Of a DNA stretch of 64,000 nt, positions 33,542 through 43,143 are shown one piece after another; within the stretch, counting starts at the first letter, position 1, and the number at the start of each line of letters is the position of its first letter. Below the pieces are notes generated by a model that had not been told where the DNA came from, did not search any database, and saw nothing but the letters and a program-made list of their open reading frames with translations. The position numbers and the translations under genes were made by a program. The stretch is from contig JALEZZ010000037.1 in the NCBI GenBank assembly GCA_022773585.1, positions 1 through 64,000 on the forward strand. Direction: 5' to 3'. This DNA is from Selenomonas sp. GTDB lineage: Bacteria; Bacillota; Negativicutes; Selenomonadales; Selenomonadaceae.

Positions 33542-35200
33542 ATGGCGAACTTCATCCAGAACGAGATTGACGAAGACCTTAAGAAGGGCAAATATACGAC
33601 GGGCATTCACACGCGATTCCCACCCGAGCCGAACGGCTACCTGCATGTCGGCCATGCGAAGTCCATCTGTCTGAACTTCGGCCTTGCCGAAAAGAACGAC
33701 GGCCTCTGCAACCTGCGCTTTGATGATACGAATCCGACGAAGGAGGATGTCGAGTACGTCGATTCCATCCAGGAGGACATCCGCTGGCTCGGCTTCAGCT
33801 GGGGCGACCGCAAGTTCTACGCTTCCGATTACTTCGACAAGCTCTATGACTTTGCCGAGCAGCTCATCAAGAAAGGGCTCGCCTATGTCGATGATCTTTC
33901 GGCCGAGGAAATCAAGGCCTATCGCGGCACGCTGACGGAACCGGGCAAGGAGAGCCCTTACAGGAATCGTTCGGTTGAGGAAAACCTCGATCTCTTCCGT
34001 CGCATGAAGGCCGGCGAATTCGAAGACGGCGCGAAAGTCCTGCGCGCGAAAATTGACATGGCGTCGCCGAACATGGTCATGCGCGACACGGTCATCTACC
34101 GCATCGCGCACGCGACGCATCACCGCACGGGCGACAAGTGGTGCATCTATCCGATGTACGACTTCGCGCATCCGCTGTCCGATGCCATCGAGGGCATCAC
34201 GCATTCCGTCTGCACGCTCGAGTTCGAGGAGCACCGTCCGTTCTATGACTGGCTGCTCGATTCGCTCGATTTCGACCCGATGACGCGCCCACGCCAGATC
34301 GAGTTCGCGCGCCTGAACCTCACGAATACGGTCACGAGCAAAAGAAAGCTCCGCCAGCTCGTCGAAGAGGGCTATGTGCGCGGCTGGGACGATCCGCGCA
34401 TGCCGACCATCTCCGGCCTCCGGCGCCGCGGCTACACGCCGGCCGCCATCCGCAGCTTCTGCGAAGAAATCGGCGTCGCGAAGGCGAACAGCCTCGTCGA
34501 TGTCGCGATGCTCGAGCACGCCGTGCGCGAAGACCTCAACGAGCATGCTGACCGCGTCATGGCCGTGCTGCATCCGCTGAAGGTCGTGCTGACGAATGTG
34601 CCGGAAGACCATGAGGAAATGCTCGTCGCCGACAACAATCCGATGCACGGCGGCCACCGCTACGTGCCGTTCTCGCGCGTCATCTACATCGAGCAGGAAG
34701 ACTTCATGGAGGAGCCGCCGAAGAAGTTCTTCCGCCTGAAGCCGGGCGGGGAAGTGCGCCTGAAGCACGCCTACATCATCAAGTGCGACGAGGTCGTCAA
34801 GAACGACGACGGCACGATCCGCGAGCTCCACTGCTCCATCGACCCGGATTCCAAGACGGGCGGCAAGACGGCGAACCGCAAGATCAAGGGCACGATCCAC
34901 TGGGTTGCCGAAAAGACGGCGCTTGATGCGGAAGTGCGCCTCTATGACTACCTGATTGAGACGGATGAAGAGGGCAATGTGCCGAAAGACTTCATCGCGG
35001 CGCTCAACAAGCACTCGATGGAAGTTGTCGAGCATGCCTTCATCGAACCGTCCGTGCGCTACGCCGCGCCGGAGACGCATTACCAGTTCCTGCGCGAAGG
35101 CTACTTCGTCGTGGACAAGGACACGACGCCTGGCCATCTCGTCTTCAACCGCGTCGTCGGCCTGCGCGACAGCTGGGCAAAAGCAAAGAACAAGGGCTGA
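33542..35200 (+). CDS. glnS: Glutaminyl-tRNA synthetase
   Basis: A class I synthetase (552 residues) charging tRNA-Gln directly. The HIGH-type motif is [16 protein letters not shown] near residue 25. FDDTNPTKE and [15 protein letters not shown] are GlnRS landmarks, and the KMSKS-like motif is [10 protein letters not shown]. The C-terminal anticodon-binding beta-barrels are complete. Many Firmicutes lack GlnRS and use transamidation, so a full glnS is worth noting. GGGGAGATC precedes the ATG. Confidence 0.96.
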   Translation: MANFIQNEIDEDLKKGKYTTGIHTRFPPEPNGYLHVGHAKSICLNFGLAEKNDGLCNLRFDDTNPTKEDVEYVDSIQEDIRWLGFSWGDRKFYASDYFDKLYDFAEQLIKKGLAYVDDLSAEEIKAYRGTLTEPGKESPYRNRSVEENLDLFRRMKAGEFEDGAKVLRAKIDMASPNMVMRDTVIYRIAHATHHRTGDKWCIYPMYDFAHPLSDAIEGITHSVCTLEFEEHRPFYDWLLDSLDFDPMTRPRQIEFARLNLTNTVTSKRKLRQLVEEGYVRGWDDPRMPTISGLRRRGYTPAAIRSFCEEIGVAKANSLVDVAMLEHAVREDLNEHADRVMAVLHPLKVVLTNVPEDHEEMLVADNNPMHGGHRYVPFSRVIYIEQEDFMEEPPKKFFRLKPGGEVRLKHAYIIKCDEVVKNDDGTIRELHCSIDPDSKTGGKTANRKIKGTIHWVAEKTALDAEVRLYDYLIETDEEGNVPKDFIAALNKHSMEVVEHAFIEPSVRYAAPETHYQFLREGYFVVDKDTTPGHLVFNRVVGLRDSWAKAKNKG

Positions 35201-35245
35201 TTTCAAAGAACAAACGGCATAATTTTATCAAGGGAGGTGAAATGG

Positions 35246-35551
35246 ATGCCAAAGATTCCGAAGAACCTCACCGACAAAGATATGCTGAAGAACTGGGTCG
35301 AGGAAGAAACCGTCGAAGACAAGTTCCTCCGTGCGGAAAAAATCGAGGACAAGCGCCGCCGCGAGCGCGCAGGCATCGAACCACCGGCCGAGCTCGCACG
35401 CGCGGGACTCACGCGACAGCTGACGGAAGAACTCGGCAAGGCGCTGACGGAACTCAAGATGCAGCTCACGCTCAAGGGTGCAAAGGACATCACGTACAAG
35501 GTGAAGAATGACGGCACGAAGATCATCATCGCACCGAAGTACACGCTCTGA
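35246..35551 (+). CDS. Hypothetical protein, 101 residues
   Basis: Not recognised. The protein is charged (MPKIPKNLTDKDMLKNW, EKIEDKRRRERAGIEPPAEL) and probably helical at first, with a short beta-like end (ITYKVKNDGTKIIIAPKY). ATG 35246 is chosen because GGGAGG is 9 bases upstream; a GTG at 35237 lies inside that site. It starts 45 bp after glnS and has normal codon use for the region, so it is likely a real vertically inherited gene. Confidence 0.7.
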   Translation: MPKIPKNLTDKDMLKNWVEEETVEDKFLRAEKIEDKRRRERAGIEPPAELARAGLTRQLTEELGKALTELKMQLTLKGAKDITYKVKNDGTKIIIAPKYTL

Positions 35552-35637
35552 TGTGGAAAACAATAGATAGGACAATGGAAAAGGGCAAGAGGTTACGAGA
35601 CAACTTTATATTTTTTAAGAAAAGAAGTGTTTGAAAG

Positions 35638-36918
35638 ATGAGTACAACGACCATCGCAGTCATCATCTTCGTTGCAGCCTATGCGCTGATTATTTCTGAA
35701 AAAGTCCATCGTACCATCGTCGGCATCGTCGGTGCGTCGCTCATGATTCTCTGCGGCGTCATCGACCAGGCGACGGCCATCAGCCACATTGATTTCAACA
35801 CGCTCGGCCTGCTCATGGGCATGATGATCATCGTGAATATCACGAGCGAGACGGGCCTCTTCAACTTCCTCGCCGTCTGGGCAGCCAAGAAGGTCGAGGC
35901 GCAGCCGATCAAGCTTCTCGTTGCGCTCTCCCTGCTGACGATGGTCTGCTCGGGCCTTCTTGACAACGTCACGACGGTGCTGCTGACCGTGCCGATCACG
36001 TTCGGCATCACGTCACAGCTCAAAGTCGATGTCAAGCCATACCTCATTTCACAGATTCTCGCGTCGAACATCGGCGGCACGGCAACGCTGATCGGCGACC
36101 CGCCGAACATCATGATTGGTAGTGCCGTCGGCCTGAACTTCATGGATTTCATCGCGAACCTCACGGGCATCGCGTTCATCATCTTCATCGTCGTCGAAGC
36201 CGTGCTGATTGCGCTCTATCACAGCGAGCTCAAGACGCAGCCGGAGCTTCAGGCGGAAGTCATGAAGATGGATGCGAGCAGCGAGATCAAGGACGCTTCG
36301 CTCCTGAAGCGCTGCCTCGCCGTCATCTTCCTGACGATTGCGATGTTCGTGCTGCATGGCACGCTCGGTCTCGATACGGCGACGTGCGCGCTGTCGGGTG
36401 CGGGCCTGCTGCTGCTCATCACGTACACGCGCAACGAAGCCATGATTGGCAAAGTCCTCTCGAAAGTCGAGTGGCTCGCCATCTTCTTCTTTGCCGGCCT
36501 GTTCGTGCTCGTCGGCGCGCTCGTCGAGACGGGCGTCATCAAGATGCTCGCAGCCGAGGCCATCAAGATCACGAATGGCAGCGTCAATGCGACGGCCATG
36601 CTGATTCTCTGGATGAGTGCGATTGCGTCGGCGTTCATCGATAACATCCCGTTCGTTGCGACGCTGATCCCGCTCATCAAGGACATGGGCCAGATGGGCC
36701 TCACGAACCTCGACCCGATGTGGTGGAGCCTCGCGCTCGGTGCCTGCCTCGGCGGCAACGGCACGCTGATTGGCGCGAGCGCCAACGTCGTCGTCGCCTC
36801 GATGGCGGCGCGCCGCGGCAAGGCCATTTCGTTCATCGAGTTCATGAAAGTCGCGTTCCCGATCATGATTCTGACAATCATCATCTCGAGCGCCTATGTC
36901 TGGCTGCGGTATCTCTGA
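35638..36918 (+). CDS. Ion-transporter superfamily permease (ArsB/NhaD/SLC13-like)
   Basis: A 426-residue integral membrane protein with about 11 helices. The family's duplicated inner signatures are visible: [20 protein letters not shown] in the first half and [18 protein letters not shown] in the second, plus [14 protein letters not shown] and [14 protein letters not shown]. This places it in the ion-transporter superfamily with CitMHS, ArsB and P-protein-like carriers. The substrate (an organic anion, arsenite or sodium/proton) cannot be told, and no ars gene is near. The ribosome-binding site is weak (GAAAG). A terminator follows. Confidence 0.88.
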   Translation: MSTTTIAVIIFVAAYALIISEKVHRTIVGIVGASLMILCGVIDQATAISHIDFNTLGLLMGMMIIVNITSETGLFNFLAVWAAKKVEAQPIKLLVALSLLTMVCSGLLDNVTTVLLTVPITFGITSQLKVDVKPYLISQILASNIGGTATLIGDPPNIMIGSAVGLNFMDFIANLTGIAFIIFIVVEAVLIALYHSELKTQPELQAEVMKMDASSEIKDASLLKRCLAVIFLTIAMFVLHGTLGLDTATCALSGAGLLLLITYTRNEAMIGKVLSKVEWLAIFFFAGLFVLVGALVETGVIKMLAAEAIKITNGSVNATAMLILWMSAIASAFIDNIPFVATLIPLIKDMGQMGLTNLDPMWWSLALGACLGGNGTLIGASANVVVASMAARRGKAISFIEFMKVAFPIMILTIIISSAYVWLRYL

Positions 36919-36933
36919 TGTGAACATTTCCCG

Positions 36934-36961
36934 AAGCGGACGGCTTGCCGCCCGCTTTTTT
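36934..36961 (+). terminator. Rho-independent terminator of the permease gene
   Basis: AAGCGG...CCGCTT with an inner CGGC/GCCG pairing, followed by TTTTTT. It separates the permease from recA. Confidence 0.75.
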
Positions 36962-36997
36962 CCGACAGAAAGCTCAATAAGCAAGAAAGGAACCTTC

Positions 36998-38104
36998 ATG
37001 GATCAGAATGAAAGAAAAGAAGCCCTTGACAAAGCGCTCAAGGGCATAGAGAAAGATTTCGGCAAAGGCGCCATCATGCGACTCGGCGATGCGAAGGCGA
37101 ACATGAACGTCGAGGTCATCCCGACGGGCATCCTGCCGCTCGACATCGCGCTCGGTGTCGGCGGCATCCCGCGCGGCCGCATCATCGAGATCTATGGCCC
37201 GGAATCGTCGGGCAAGACGACGGTCACGCTGCACATGATTGCCGAGGCGCAGAAGAACGGCGGCATCGCGGCGTTCATCGATGCGGAGCATGCGCTCGAC
37301 CCTGTCTATGCGCAGCACCTCGGCGTCGATATTGACAACCTGCTGATTTCGCAGCCGGACAGCGGCGAGCAGGCGCTCGACATCGTGGAGGCGCTCGTCC
37401 GCAGCGGCGCCATCGACCTCATCGTCGTCGACTCCGTCGCAGCGCTCGTGCCGAAAGCCGAAATCGAGGGCGAGATGGGCGACAGCAACGTCGGCCTGCA
37501 TGCCCGCCTCATGAGCAAGGCCATGCGCAAGCTCACGGGCATCATGAGCAAGATGCGGACGGCCGTCGTCTTCATCAACCAGATTCGCGAGAAGGTCGGC
37601 GTCATGTTCGGCAACCCCGAGACGACGACGGGCGGCCGCGCGCTGAAGTTCTATGCGTCCGTGCGTCTCGACGTGCGCCGCGTCGAGGGCATCAAGCAAG
37701 GGCAGGAGTTCATCGGCAACCGCACGCGCATCAAGGTCGTCAAGAACAAGGTCGCGCCGCCGTTCAAGCAGGCGGAGTTCGACATCATGTACGGCGAGGG
37801 CGTCTCGAAGCTTTCGTGCGTCCTCGACATGGCCGTCGATCTCGACATCGTCGACAAGAGCGGTGCCTGGTTCTCGTATGGCGGCACGCGCCTCGGTCAG
37901 GGCAAGGAAAACGCGAAGAAGACCATCGCCGAGACGCCGGGCATGCAGGAAGAGCTGGAACAGAAAGTCCGCGAAAAGCTCATGAACAATGAGGATGCGG
38001 ACGGCAAGGACAAAAACGATGCCAAGGATGCCAAAGGCAAGGGCGCGAAGGACGCTGCGACGGATCACGCTGCTGCCGAAGCTCCCGCAGGCGCTGACGC
38101 ATGA
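36998..38104 (+). CDS. recA: Recombinase RecA
   Basis: The 368-residue recombinase forms ATP-dependent filaments on single-stranded DNA and drives strand exchange and SOS induction. Walker A is GPESSGKTT (about residue 65). [39 protein letters not shown] (L2 loop) and the C-terminal domain are intact. The last 35 residues are Asp/Lys/Ala-rich low complexity. ATG 36998 follows AGAAAGGAACC. The stop overlaps recX by ATGA, giving the common recA-recX operon. Confidence 0.97.
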   Translation: MDQNERKEALDKALKGIEKDFGKGAIMRLGDAKANMNVEVIPTGILPLDIALGVGGIPRGRIIEIYGPESSGKTTVTLHMIAEAQKNGGIAAFIDAEHALDPVYAQHLGVDIDNLLISQPDSGEQALDIVEALVRSGAIDLIVVDSVAALVPKAEIEGEMGDSNVGLHARLMSKAMRKLTGIMSKMRTAVVFINQIREKVGVMFGNPETTTGGRALKFYASVRLDVRRVEGIKQGQEFIGNRTRIKVVKNKVAPPFKQAEFDIMYGEGVSKLSCVLDMAVDLDIVDKSGAWFSYGGTRLGQGKENAKKTIAETPGMQEELEQKVREKLMNNEDADGKDKNDAKDAKGKGAKDAATDHAAAEAPAGADA

Positions 38105-38637
38105 CGCAGCGCATGGAGCTGCCGCCCGAAGAGGAGATTGGCGGGAAAAAGAAGGCGAAAGGCCCGAAGACGGCGCTGATGTACGCCGTCGACCTGCTCG
38201 CACGGCAGGAACAGAGCAGCGCGAAGCTTCGCGAAAAGCTCAAGCGCAAGAATTATGACGAGGAGGAAATCGAGGCGGCGCTCCAGCGCCTCATGGAACT
38301 GCATTACCTCGATGATGCCGGTGCCTGTCAGCGGCAGTTCGATTTTCTCTACGAGGAGAGCCGCAGCTCTGTGCGGCAGATCGTGGCAAAGCTCTTGCAG
38401 CGCGGTTTCGAGAGCTCGATGATAAAGAGCTGCATCCCGTCCGATACGTACGAGCGCGAGAAAGAAGCGGCACTCCGCGTGCTTTCGCTCAAATACCATC
38501 GGCCTGCCGACCCGCGCAAAATGATGGCGAACCTCTACCAGAAGGGCTTTGCCGTGGACGCCGCGCGGGCGGCCGTTGAAACATTTGCCGCACAGATGGC
38601 GGAGCGCCAGAATGGCGCAGAAGATGATGAAGGGTGA
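38101..38637 (+). CDS. recX: Regulatory protein RecX
   Basis: A 178-residue modulator of RecA filaments. The fold of repeated three-helix units is seen in [49 protein letters not shown] and [19 protein letters not shown]. It is translationally coupled to recA by the overlapping ATGA. Confidence 0.9.
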   Translation: MTQRMELPPEEEIGGKKKAKGPKTALMYAVDLLARQEQSSAKLREKLKRKNYDEEEIEAALQRLMELHYLDDAGACQRQFDFLYEESRSSVRQIVAKLLQRGFESSMIKSCIPSDTYEREKEAALRVLSLKYHRPADPRKMMANLYQKGFAVDAARAAVETFAAQMAERQNGAEDDEG

Positions 38638-38645
38638 TAACAAGT

Positions 38646-39116
38646 ATGGGAAATTTCAGTTTTGACAAGGAGAGCTTGCGGCAGAACTTCTTCACGACGG
38701 AGGGACGTCTGAATCGCAAAGCATTCATCCAACGCTTTTTCGGCGTCTCCATCTCGCTCGGCGTCTTTGCTTTCATCGTCTATGCGGCGCTCTATAATGG
38801 CACGGGCAGCAAGGACATCGCCGACAGCATTGCCATCTCGATTTCTGTCGTCGAGGCATTCATCGTCTACACGCTGATTGCGCGCCGTCTCCACGACCTC
38901 GGCTACGGCAAGGCGCTCGCCGTCATCTACCTCGTCTACGGCCTCACGCAGACGATGGTCATGAACTACCTGACGGACAACTTCGAGCCCGGCAGCATGC
39001 CGATTTACGCCTATCAGATTCTTTCGACCTGCGTCATCATCTTCCTCGTCTGCCTCATGTTCATGAAGGGCGTCAAGGGAGAGAACCGCTTCGGCAAGGA
39101 TCCGCTCGGCGAATGA
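38646..39116 (+). CDS. DUF805 inner-membrane protein
   Basis: A 156-residue membrane protein of family DUF805 with four helices. The N-terminus has the family feature of an amphipathic start (FFTTEGRLNRKAFIQRFF). ARRLHDLGYGKALAVIYLV is the characteristic RRLHD-G motif, and the end is KGVKGENRFGKDPLGE. Function is unknown in the family. GAAGGGTGAT precedes the ATG, directly after recX. It ends just before a bidirectional terminator. Confidence 0.87.
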   Translation: MGNFSFDKESLRQNFFTTEGRLNRKAFIQRFFGVSISLGVFAFIVYAALYNGTGSKDIADSIAISISVVEAFIVYTLIARRLHDLGYGKALAVIYLVYGLTQTMVMNYLTDNFEPGSMPIYAYQILSTCVIIFLVCLMFMKGVKGENRFGKDPLGE

Positions 39117-39123
39117 AAAAGTT

Positions 39124-39173
39124 ATAAAAATAGCGGCTGCACACCAGTTGTGGTGTGCAGCCGCTATTTTTAT
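39124..39173. terminator. Bidirectional terminator between DUF805 and trpD
   Basis: A perfect 23-bp inverted repeat (39124-39146 with 39151-39173) around GTTG. T runs on both strands suit the convergent genes on either side; the trpD stop codon lies 5 bp beyond its right arm. Confidence 0.92.
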
Positions 39174-39178
39174 GCCAC

Positions 39179-40192
39179 TCACTGCGACAGCTTTGCAAAT
39201 TCGTCGACTTTCTGGAGTGCCGCGCCGCTCTTGATGAGGGCGCGGGCTTTTTCGATGCCTTCGGCGATGCTTGCCGCTTTGCCGCCGAGGTAGATGGCGG
39301 CGCCGGCGTTGAGGAGGACGATGTCGGTCTTCGGGCCCTGCGCGCCCGAGAGGATGTCGCGCGTGACTTTGGCATTCTCGGCCGGCGTGCCGCCGACGAT
39401 GTCCTTCTTCTCGCAGCGTGTGAAGCCGAAATCTTCCGGCTTCACGGTGTAGCGCTTGAACCAGCCGTCCTTGAATTCGCAGATGCTCGTCGGGGCGCTC
39501 ATGGAGAGTTCATCCAGGCAGTCCTGTCCATAGATGACCATGCCGCGCGTGACGCCGAGGTCGATGAGGACATTGGCGAGCGGCTCGAGCAGCGCTTCGT
39601 CGTAGACGCCGAGCAGCATCGTCTTCGGGCGCGCCGGGTTCGTCAGAGGGCCGAGGATGTTGAAGACCGTGCGGATGCCGAGCTCCTTGCGGATGGCGCC
39701 GACGTATTTCATCGACGCATGGTATTTCTGCGCGAACATGAAGCAGATGTTGATTTTGTCCAAGAGTTCGACGCATTTTTCCGGCGCGAGGTCGAGGTTG
39801 ACGCCGAGCGCTTCGAGGCAGTCCGCTGCGCCCGATTTCGACGATGCCGCACGGTTGCCGTGCTTTGCGACTTTGATGCCAGCAGCTGCGATGATGAAGG
39901 AAGCCGTCGTCGAGATGTTGATGCTGCCCGCATGGTCGCCGCCCGTGCCGACGATGTCGAGCACGTCGAACGCATGCTCGACCTTCGTCGCGTGGTCGCG
40001 CATGGCGGCCGCCGAACCCGAGATTTCGGCGATGGTCTCGGCTTTCGTGCTCTTCGTCGAGAGCGCGGCGAGGTAGGCGGCGTTCTGCACCTGGCTCGTC
40101 TTGCCGCTCATGATCTCGTTCATGACGGTGTAGGCTTCGTCATACGTGAGGTCTTCCTTGCTGACGACTTTCTTGATGGCTTCTTCAATCAT
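39179..40192 (-). CDS. trpD: Anthranilate phosphoribosyltransferase
   Basis: TrpD (337 residues) joins anthranilate to PRPP in tryptophan synthesis. The PRPP/Mg motif is [38 protein letters not shown] and [13 protein letters not shown] (anthranilate sites) are present. No other trp gene is adjacent, so it is isolated here. ATG 40192 is chosen because AAAGGAGAG is 7 bases upstream; seven codons further up a GTG/ATG is possible but would overlap that site. This is the only convincing minus-strand gene of the window and has a leader with a terminator-like hairpin. Confidence 0.94.
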   Translation of the reverse strand: MIEEAIKKVVSKEDLTYDEAYTVMNEIMSGKTSQVQNAAYLAALSTKSTKAETIAEISGSAAAMRDHATKVEHAFDVLDIVGTGGDHAGSINISTTASFIIAAAGIKVAKHGNRAASSKSGAADCLEALGVNLDLAPEKCVELLDKINICFMFAQKYHASMKYVGAIRKELGIRTVFNILGPLTNPARPKTMLLGVYDEALLEPLANVLIDLGVTRGMVIYGQDCLDELSMSAPTSICEFKDGWFKRYTVKPEDFGFTRCEKKDIVGGTPAENAKVTRDILSGAQGPKTDIVLLNAGAAIYLGGKAASIAEGIEKARALIKSGAALQKVDEFAKLSQ

Positions 40193-40284
40193 GCAGATCT
40201 CTCCTTTTGCCAAGGGGCATCAAAAATCCCCGGCAGTCTCAGAAACTGCCGGGGACGAAACTGCCGCTTGGGTATCAATAACAT
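40189..40284 (-). promoter_or_regulatory. trpD leader: attenuator hairpin and possible 31-codon leader peptide
   Basis: On the minus strand a 10-bp stem (ACTGCCGGGG pairing with CCCCGGCAGT, 40228-40254) followed by ATTTTT (40222-40227) forms a terminator between promoter and gene. A second copy of CGGCAGTTT just upstream could pair alternatively. The leader also holds an open frame of 31 codons from ATG 40284 whose TGA overlaps the trpD ATG. It contains only one Trp codon (25th), so classical Trp-codon attenuation is not clear. Its ribosome-binding site is poor. Confidence 0.55.
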
Positions 40285-40300
40285 CTTTGTTCTTCTGATA

Positions 40301-40329
40301 AGGATAGCACGAGGAAACAGACTTGTCAA
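40301..40329 (-). promoter_or_regulatory. Sigma-70 promoter of trpD
   Basis: Read on the minus strand: TTGACA (40329-40324), 17-bp spacer, TATCCT (40306-40301). A consensus -35 box. It lies about 110 bp upstream of the trpD start, ahead of the attenuator hairpin. Confidence 0.7.
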
Positions 40330-40672
40330 GATGACAGCAGGACGTTTGTTTTTTAAGTTGAATATGTCAACGATTCGGGCCTTTCGAACTCATTATAAGC
40401 AAATACGCCCCAAGAATCTTAAAAGAAATAGAAATTCATTGTTGATATTGGTTGTGTTATGTGTATATAATGTTCTTAGGAATAAAAAGACAGGTCATAA
40501 AAACTCGGGGGCGCAGAATATGAAGTAGTTGGATGATATAAGAGACAACAACGGCAGGAGAACGTCAAGGTACGCCAGAAATTAGGATGGAATTCCCAGT
40601 ACACCGAGAAACAAATGGAAACCGAATGTGATACGGTCTCAGATTTTGAATGAAATGCCACAGAACTCCCTG
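40330..40672. other. AT-rich intergenic stretch between trpD and the porin gene
   Basis: No gene I can support. It is clearly more AT-rich than its surroundings. A plus-strand promoter-like pair, TTGATA at 40442-40447 and TATAAT at 40466-40471 with an 18-bp spacer, faces the porin but stands more than 300 bp from it. Short interrupted reading frames follow; they may be remnants of a lost gene but match nothing I know. Confidence 0.4.
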
Positions 40673-40701
40673 TTGAATCCGCTGAGGGGCAGGCGTATAA
40701 T
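40673..40701 (+). promoter_or_regulatory. Sigma-70 promoter of the porin gene
   Basis: TTGAAT at 40673-40678 and TATAAT at 40696-40701 are spaced by 17 bp, giving a leader of roughly 85 bases. The string ACGGTCTC occurs on both sides of it (about 40634 and 40732), a possible repeated site. Confidence 0.7.
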
Positions 40702-40793
40702 GTTTATGAAAAGTATACAGTTGAGATGAAAACGGTCTCTTTTTGAAGGATTGTCAGATTTACGGATGATTCATAGATGAAAGGATGGAAGGC

Positions 40794-42029
40794 ATGAAGG
40801 ATTGGAAGAAACAGGCAGCGGCGGCACTGGCCGTTTCACTGGACGCAGCGATGCCAGGCACGGCTCTGGCAGCAGAAGCCTCGAAGGCAGAGGATCAGGC
40901 GGCCGAGGTCGCGCAGATGAAGGAAGAGATCGCGACCTTGACCGCGCGCCTCAACGCGCTGGAAAAGCAGCTCGACGAAGCGCAGAAAGCTGGAAAGTCC
41001 GATGACAAGGACAAAGCGGAAAAGAAGAAGGGCGCTTCGGAGCTCCAGTGGTCGGGCTCGACGAAGATGGGCTACATGTATAACTAGGACAAGAAGGGTT
41101 CGGCAAAGGCTGAGATACGTCTCAAGGCCAAGACGAAGGTCGATGATACCTATGATGTGGCGTTCGGCCTGAAATTCAAATCGACATCTGAGGAACCGGT
41201 ACCGGCGACAATCGATCCGAATGACCCGAAGCGGGTCCGCGATGGCCATGCGTCGGAGAAGAACAAGGTCAAGCTCGACGAGGCATCCATCGGTCGCGCC
41301 TTCGGCCCTGTCTACCTCAAGGCTGGCGTCCAGACGGCGACAGTCGGCGAGGGTCTCTGGATTGGCAAGAGCAGCCTGAACATCTTTTCGGGCAAGTACG
41401 ACATGACGCCGCGCGATTCACTGTTCTTCGGCTATGGCCGCGACTCGCAGGATTACCTCGCAGAAAACGAGAAGACGCAGTCGCGTCTCTTGAAGTTCGT
41501 CGATTACCAGCATCATTTCGGCAACGACGCGATGGCAGGCATCTATCTCGGCGCGCAGCAGCCGGATCGCTATCTCGGCGTGTATGGCGAGACGCCGCTC
41601 ATCGGCAAGCTCAGCCTTGCGGGCGAGTTCGTCCATAACACGAATACGAACAAGCCGGAAGAGAATCACAACCATTATGGATATGTGTATCGTGGCTCGA
41701 AATCCGACACGGACGGCTATTTCTTGAGCCTTGCCTATGGACAGGCGAAGAAGAAAGGCGACTTCCGCGCGGCCGTCAACTATTTCAACGTCGATCAGAA
41801 CCTCTTCATGGATGACGGATATACCGCATTCGATGACTATGTGACGAATGACGGCCTGCTCGGCTTCGGCCTCGTGCTCGATTACATGACGAGCGACCAC
41901 ACGAAGCTTTCGCTCGAGCGCTATTGGGCGCATACGAAGCCTGTGGCTGGAAATGTCGATCGTGACGGCAACGAGCTTCCTGAATCGCCGTATTATACGA
42001 CGTATGTGAAGTTCACGTCGAAATTCTGA
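40794..42029 (+). pseudogene. Outer-membrane porin with an in-frame amber codon
   Basis: One frame runs from ATG 40794 to 42029, interrupted only by TAG at 41085-41087 (codon 98 of 412). The N-terminus has a signal peptide ending AMPGTALA, then a coiled coil (EEIATLTARLNALEKQLDEA), then beta-barrel-like alternating strands up to a C-terminal aromatic end ([12 protein letters not shown], terminal Phe), typical of outer-membrane porins. Unlike the usual Negativicutes porins it has no SLH domain between signal and coiled coil. No alternative start with a ribosome-binding site follows the TAG, so without suppression only a 97-residue stub is made. The phytase gene follows after 34 bp. Confidence 0.75.
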
Positions 42030-42063
42030 TGGAGGATTTGTTGTTTTTGAGAGAAGGATGATC

Positions 42064-43092
42064 ATGGGAAATCGTTCGAAGAAAGTTGTATGCGGTGCTG
42101 CCTTTCTGGCAGCGGGGCTCTGGATGGCGCAGGGAAGTGCGCCGATGGCGCTGCCGGCAGAAGCGGCGGCGCGGCCGGGGCATCTCGTGGAGCAGGAGCA
42201 GCCGGCGGATTTTGAAGGCTTTGTCTGGCGCATCGACAGCGAGGGCAAAGAGCTGCCGCGCAATTTCCGCACGTCGGAGGGCGCTTTCCAGGCACCGGAC
42301 GAGAAGTATCAGCTCGATGCTTCGTATCAGCCGTCGCGGAAAGGCCTCGACACGCTTCGCGCCTCGGGCAGCGCGCAGTGCTCGCCTGAGGAGATGAAGG
42401 CGCTCTATCAGGAACTCAGGAGGCATACGGACGGCCCGATTTATGACATCGACCTGCGGCAGGAGTCGCATGGCTATCTCGATGGCACGGCCGTGAGCTG
42501 GTATGGCGAGCGTGACTGGGCGAACCTCGGCAAGAGCCGGCACGCGGCGCTGAGCGACGAAGCAAAGCGTCTCAAGGCGGCGGTCGGCAAGATGGTCTAT
42601 ATGGCAGAGCTCGGAAAGGACAAGCTGCCGGTCGGCGGCAAGGTCGTGCGCGTGCAGCAGGCGGAGAACGAGCAGCAGGTCGCCGAGGCCGCAGGCTTCC
42701 GCTATTTCCGCATCACAGCGACGGATCATGTCTGGCCGAGCGAAGAGAACATCGACCGCTTCATTGCATTCTATCGTACGCTGCCGAAAGATGCCTGGCT
42801 GCATTTCCATTGCGAGGCCGGCGTCGGCCGCACGACGGCGTATCTCGACATGTACGACATGATGCGCAATCCGGACGTTTCTTTCAAGGACATCACGTAT
42901 CGCCAGCACGAGCTTGGCGGTTTCTACTATGGCCCGTATAACGTGAAGCCGAAGACGGGCAAGGACGACTGGAAGCAGGCGTATTACCTCGACAAGGCGG
43001 CCATGATGCAGAAATTCTATGAATACGTGCAGGCGAACCGTGCGACGGGCTACGAGACGAGCTGGTCTTCGTGGCTGAAGGCGCAGAAATAA
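42064..43092 (+). CDS. phyA: Cysteine (PTP-like) myo-inositol hexakisphosphate phosphatase, phytase
   Basis: A 342-residue secreted phytase that removes phosphate from phytate by protein-tyrosine-phosphatase chemistry. The P-loop HCEAGVGRT (Cys about residue 249) is the C-x5-R active site and is identical to that of the Selenomonas ruminantium enzyme. The general-acid loop [15 protein letters not shown] lies about 30 residues before it. Other shared strings are [31 protein letters not shown] and [13 protein letters not shown]. An N-terminal signal peptide ([17 protein letters not shown]) sends it out of the cytoplasm. ATG 42064 is preferred over ATG 42058, which touches the GAAGG site. It sits just after the porin, consistent with phytate-phosphate scavenging. 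Confidence 0.95.
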   Translation: MGNRSKKVVCGAAFLAAGLWMAQGSAPMALPAEAAARPGHLVEQEQPADFEGFVWRIDSEGKELPRNFRTSEGAFQAPDEKYQLDASYQPSRKGLDTLRASGSAQCSPEEMKALYQELRRHTDGPIYDIDLRQESHGYLDGTAVSWYGERDWANLGKSRHAALSDEAKRLKAAVGKMVYMAELGKDKLPVGGKVVRVQQAENEQQVAEAAGFRYFRITATDHVWPSEENIDRFIAFYRTLPKDAWLHFHCEAGVGRTTAYLDMYDMMRNPDVSFKDITYRQHELGGFYYGPYNVKPKTGKDDWKQAYYLDKAAMMQKFYEYVQANRATGYETSWSSWLKAQK

Positions 43093-43143
43093 AAGGAAAG
43101 GCAGATGACATCGAATGAAATGGTTTGATGATATGCGGTTTCG

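Noticed and set aside
39155-40528. A 457-codon plus-strand frame across trpD
   Set aside because: It lies opposite a clear trpD and runs through its terminator and promoter; it has no start signal and no recognisable domain.
40480-40672. A small protein gene in the AT-rich region before the porin
   Set aside because: The short frames are interrupted, lack ribosome-binding sites and match nothing recognisable.
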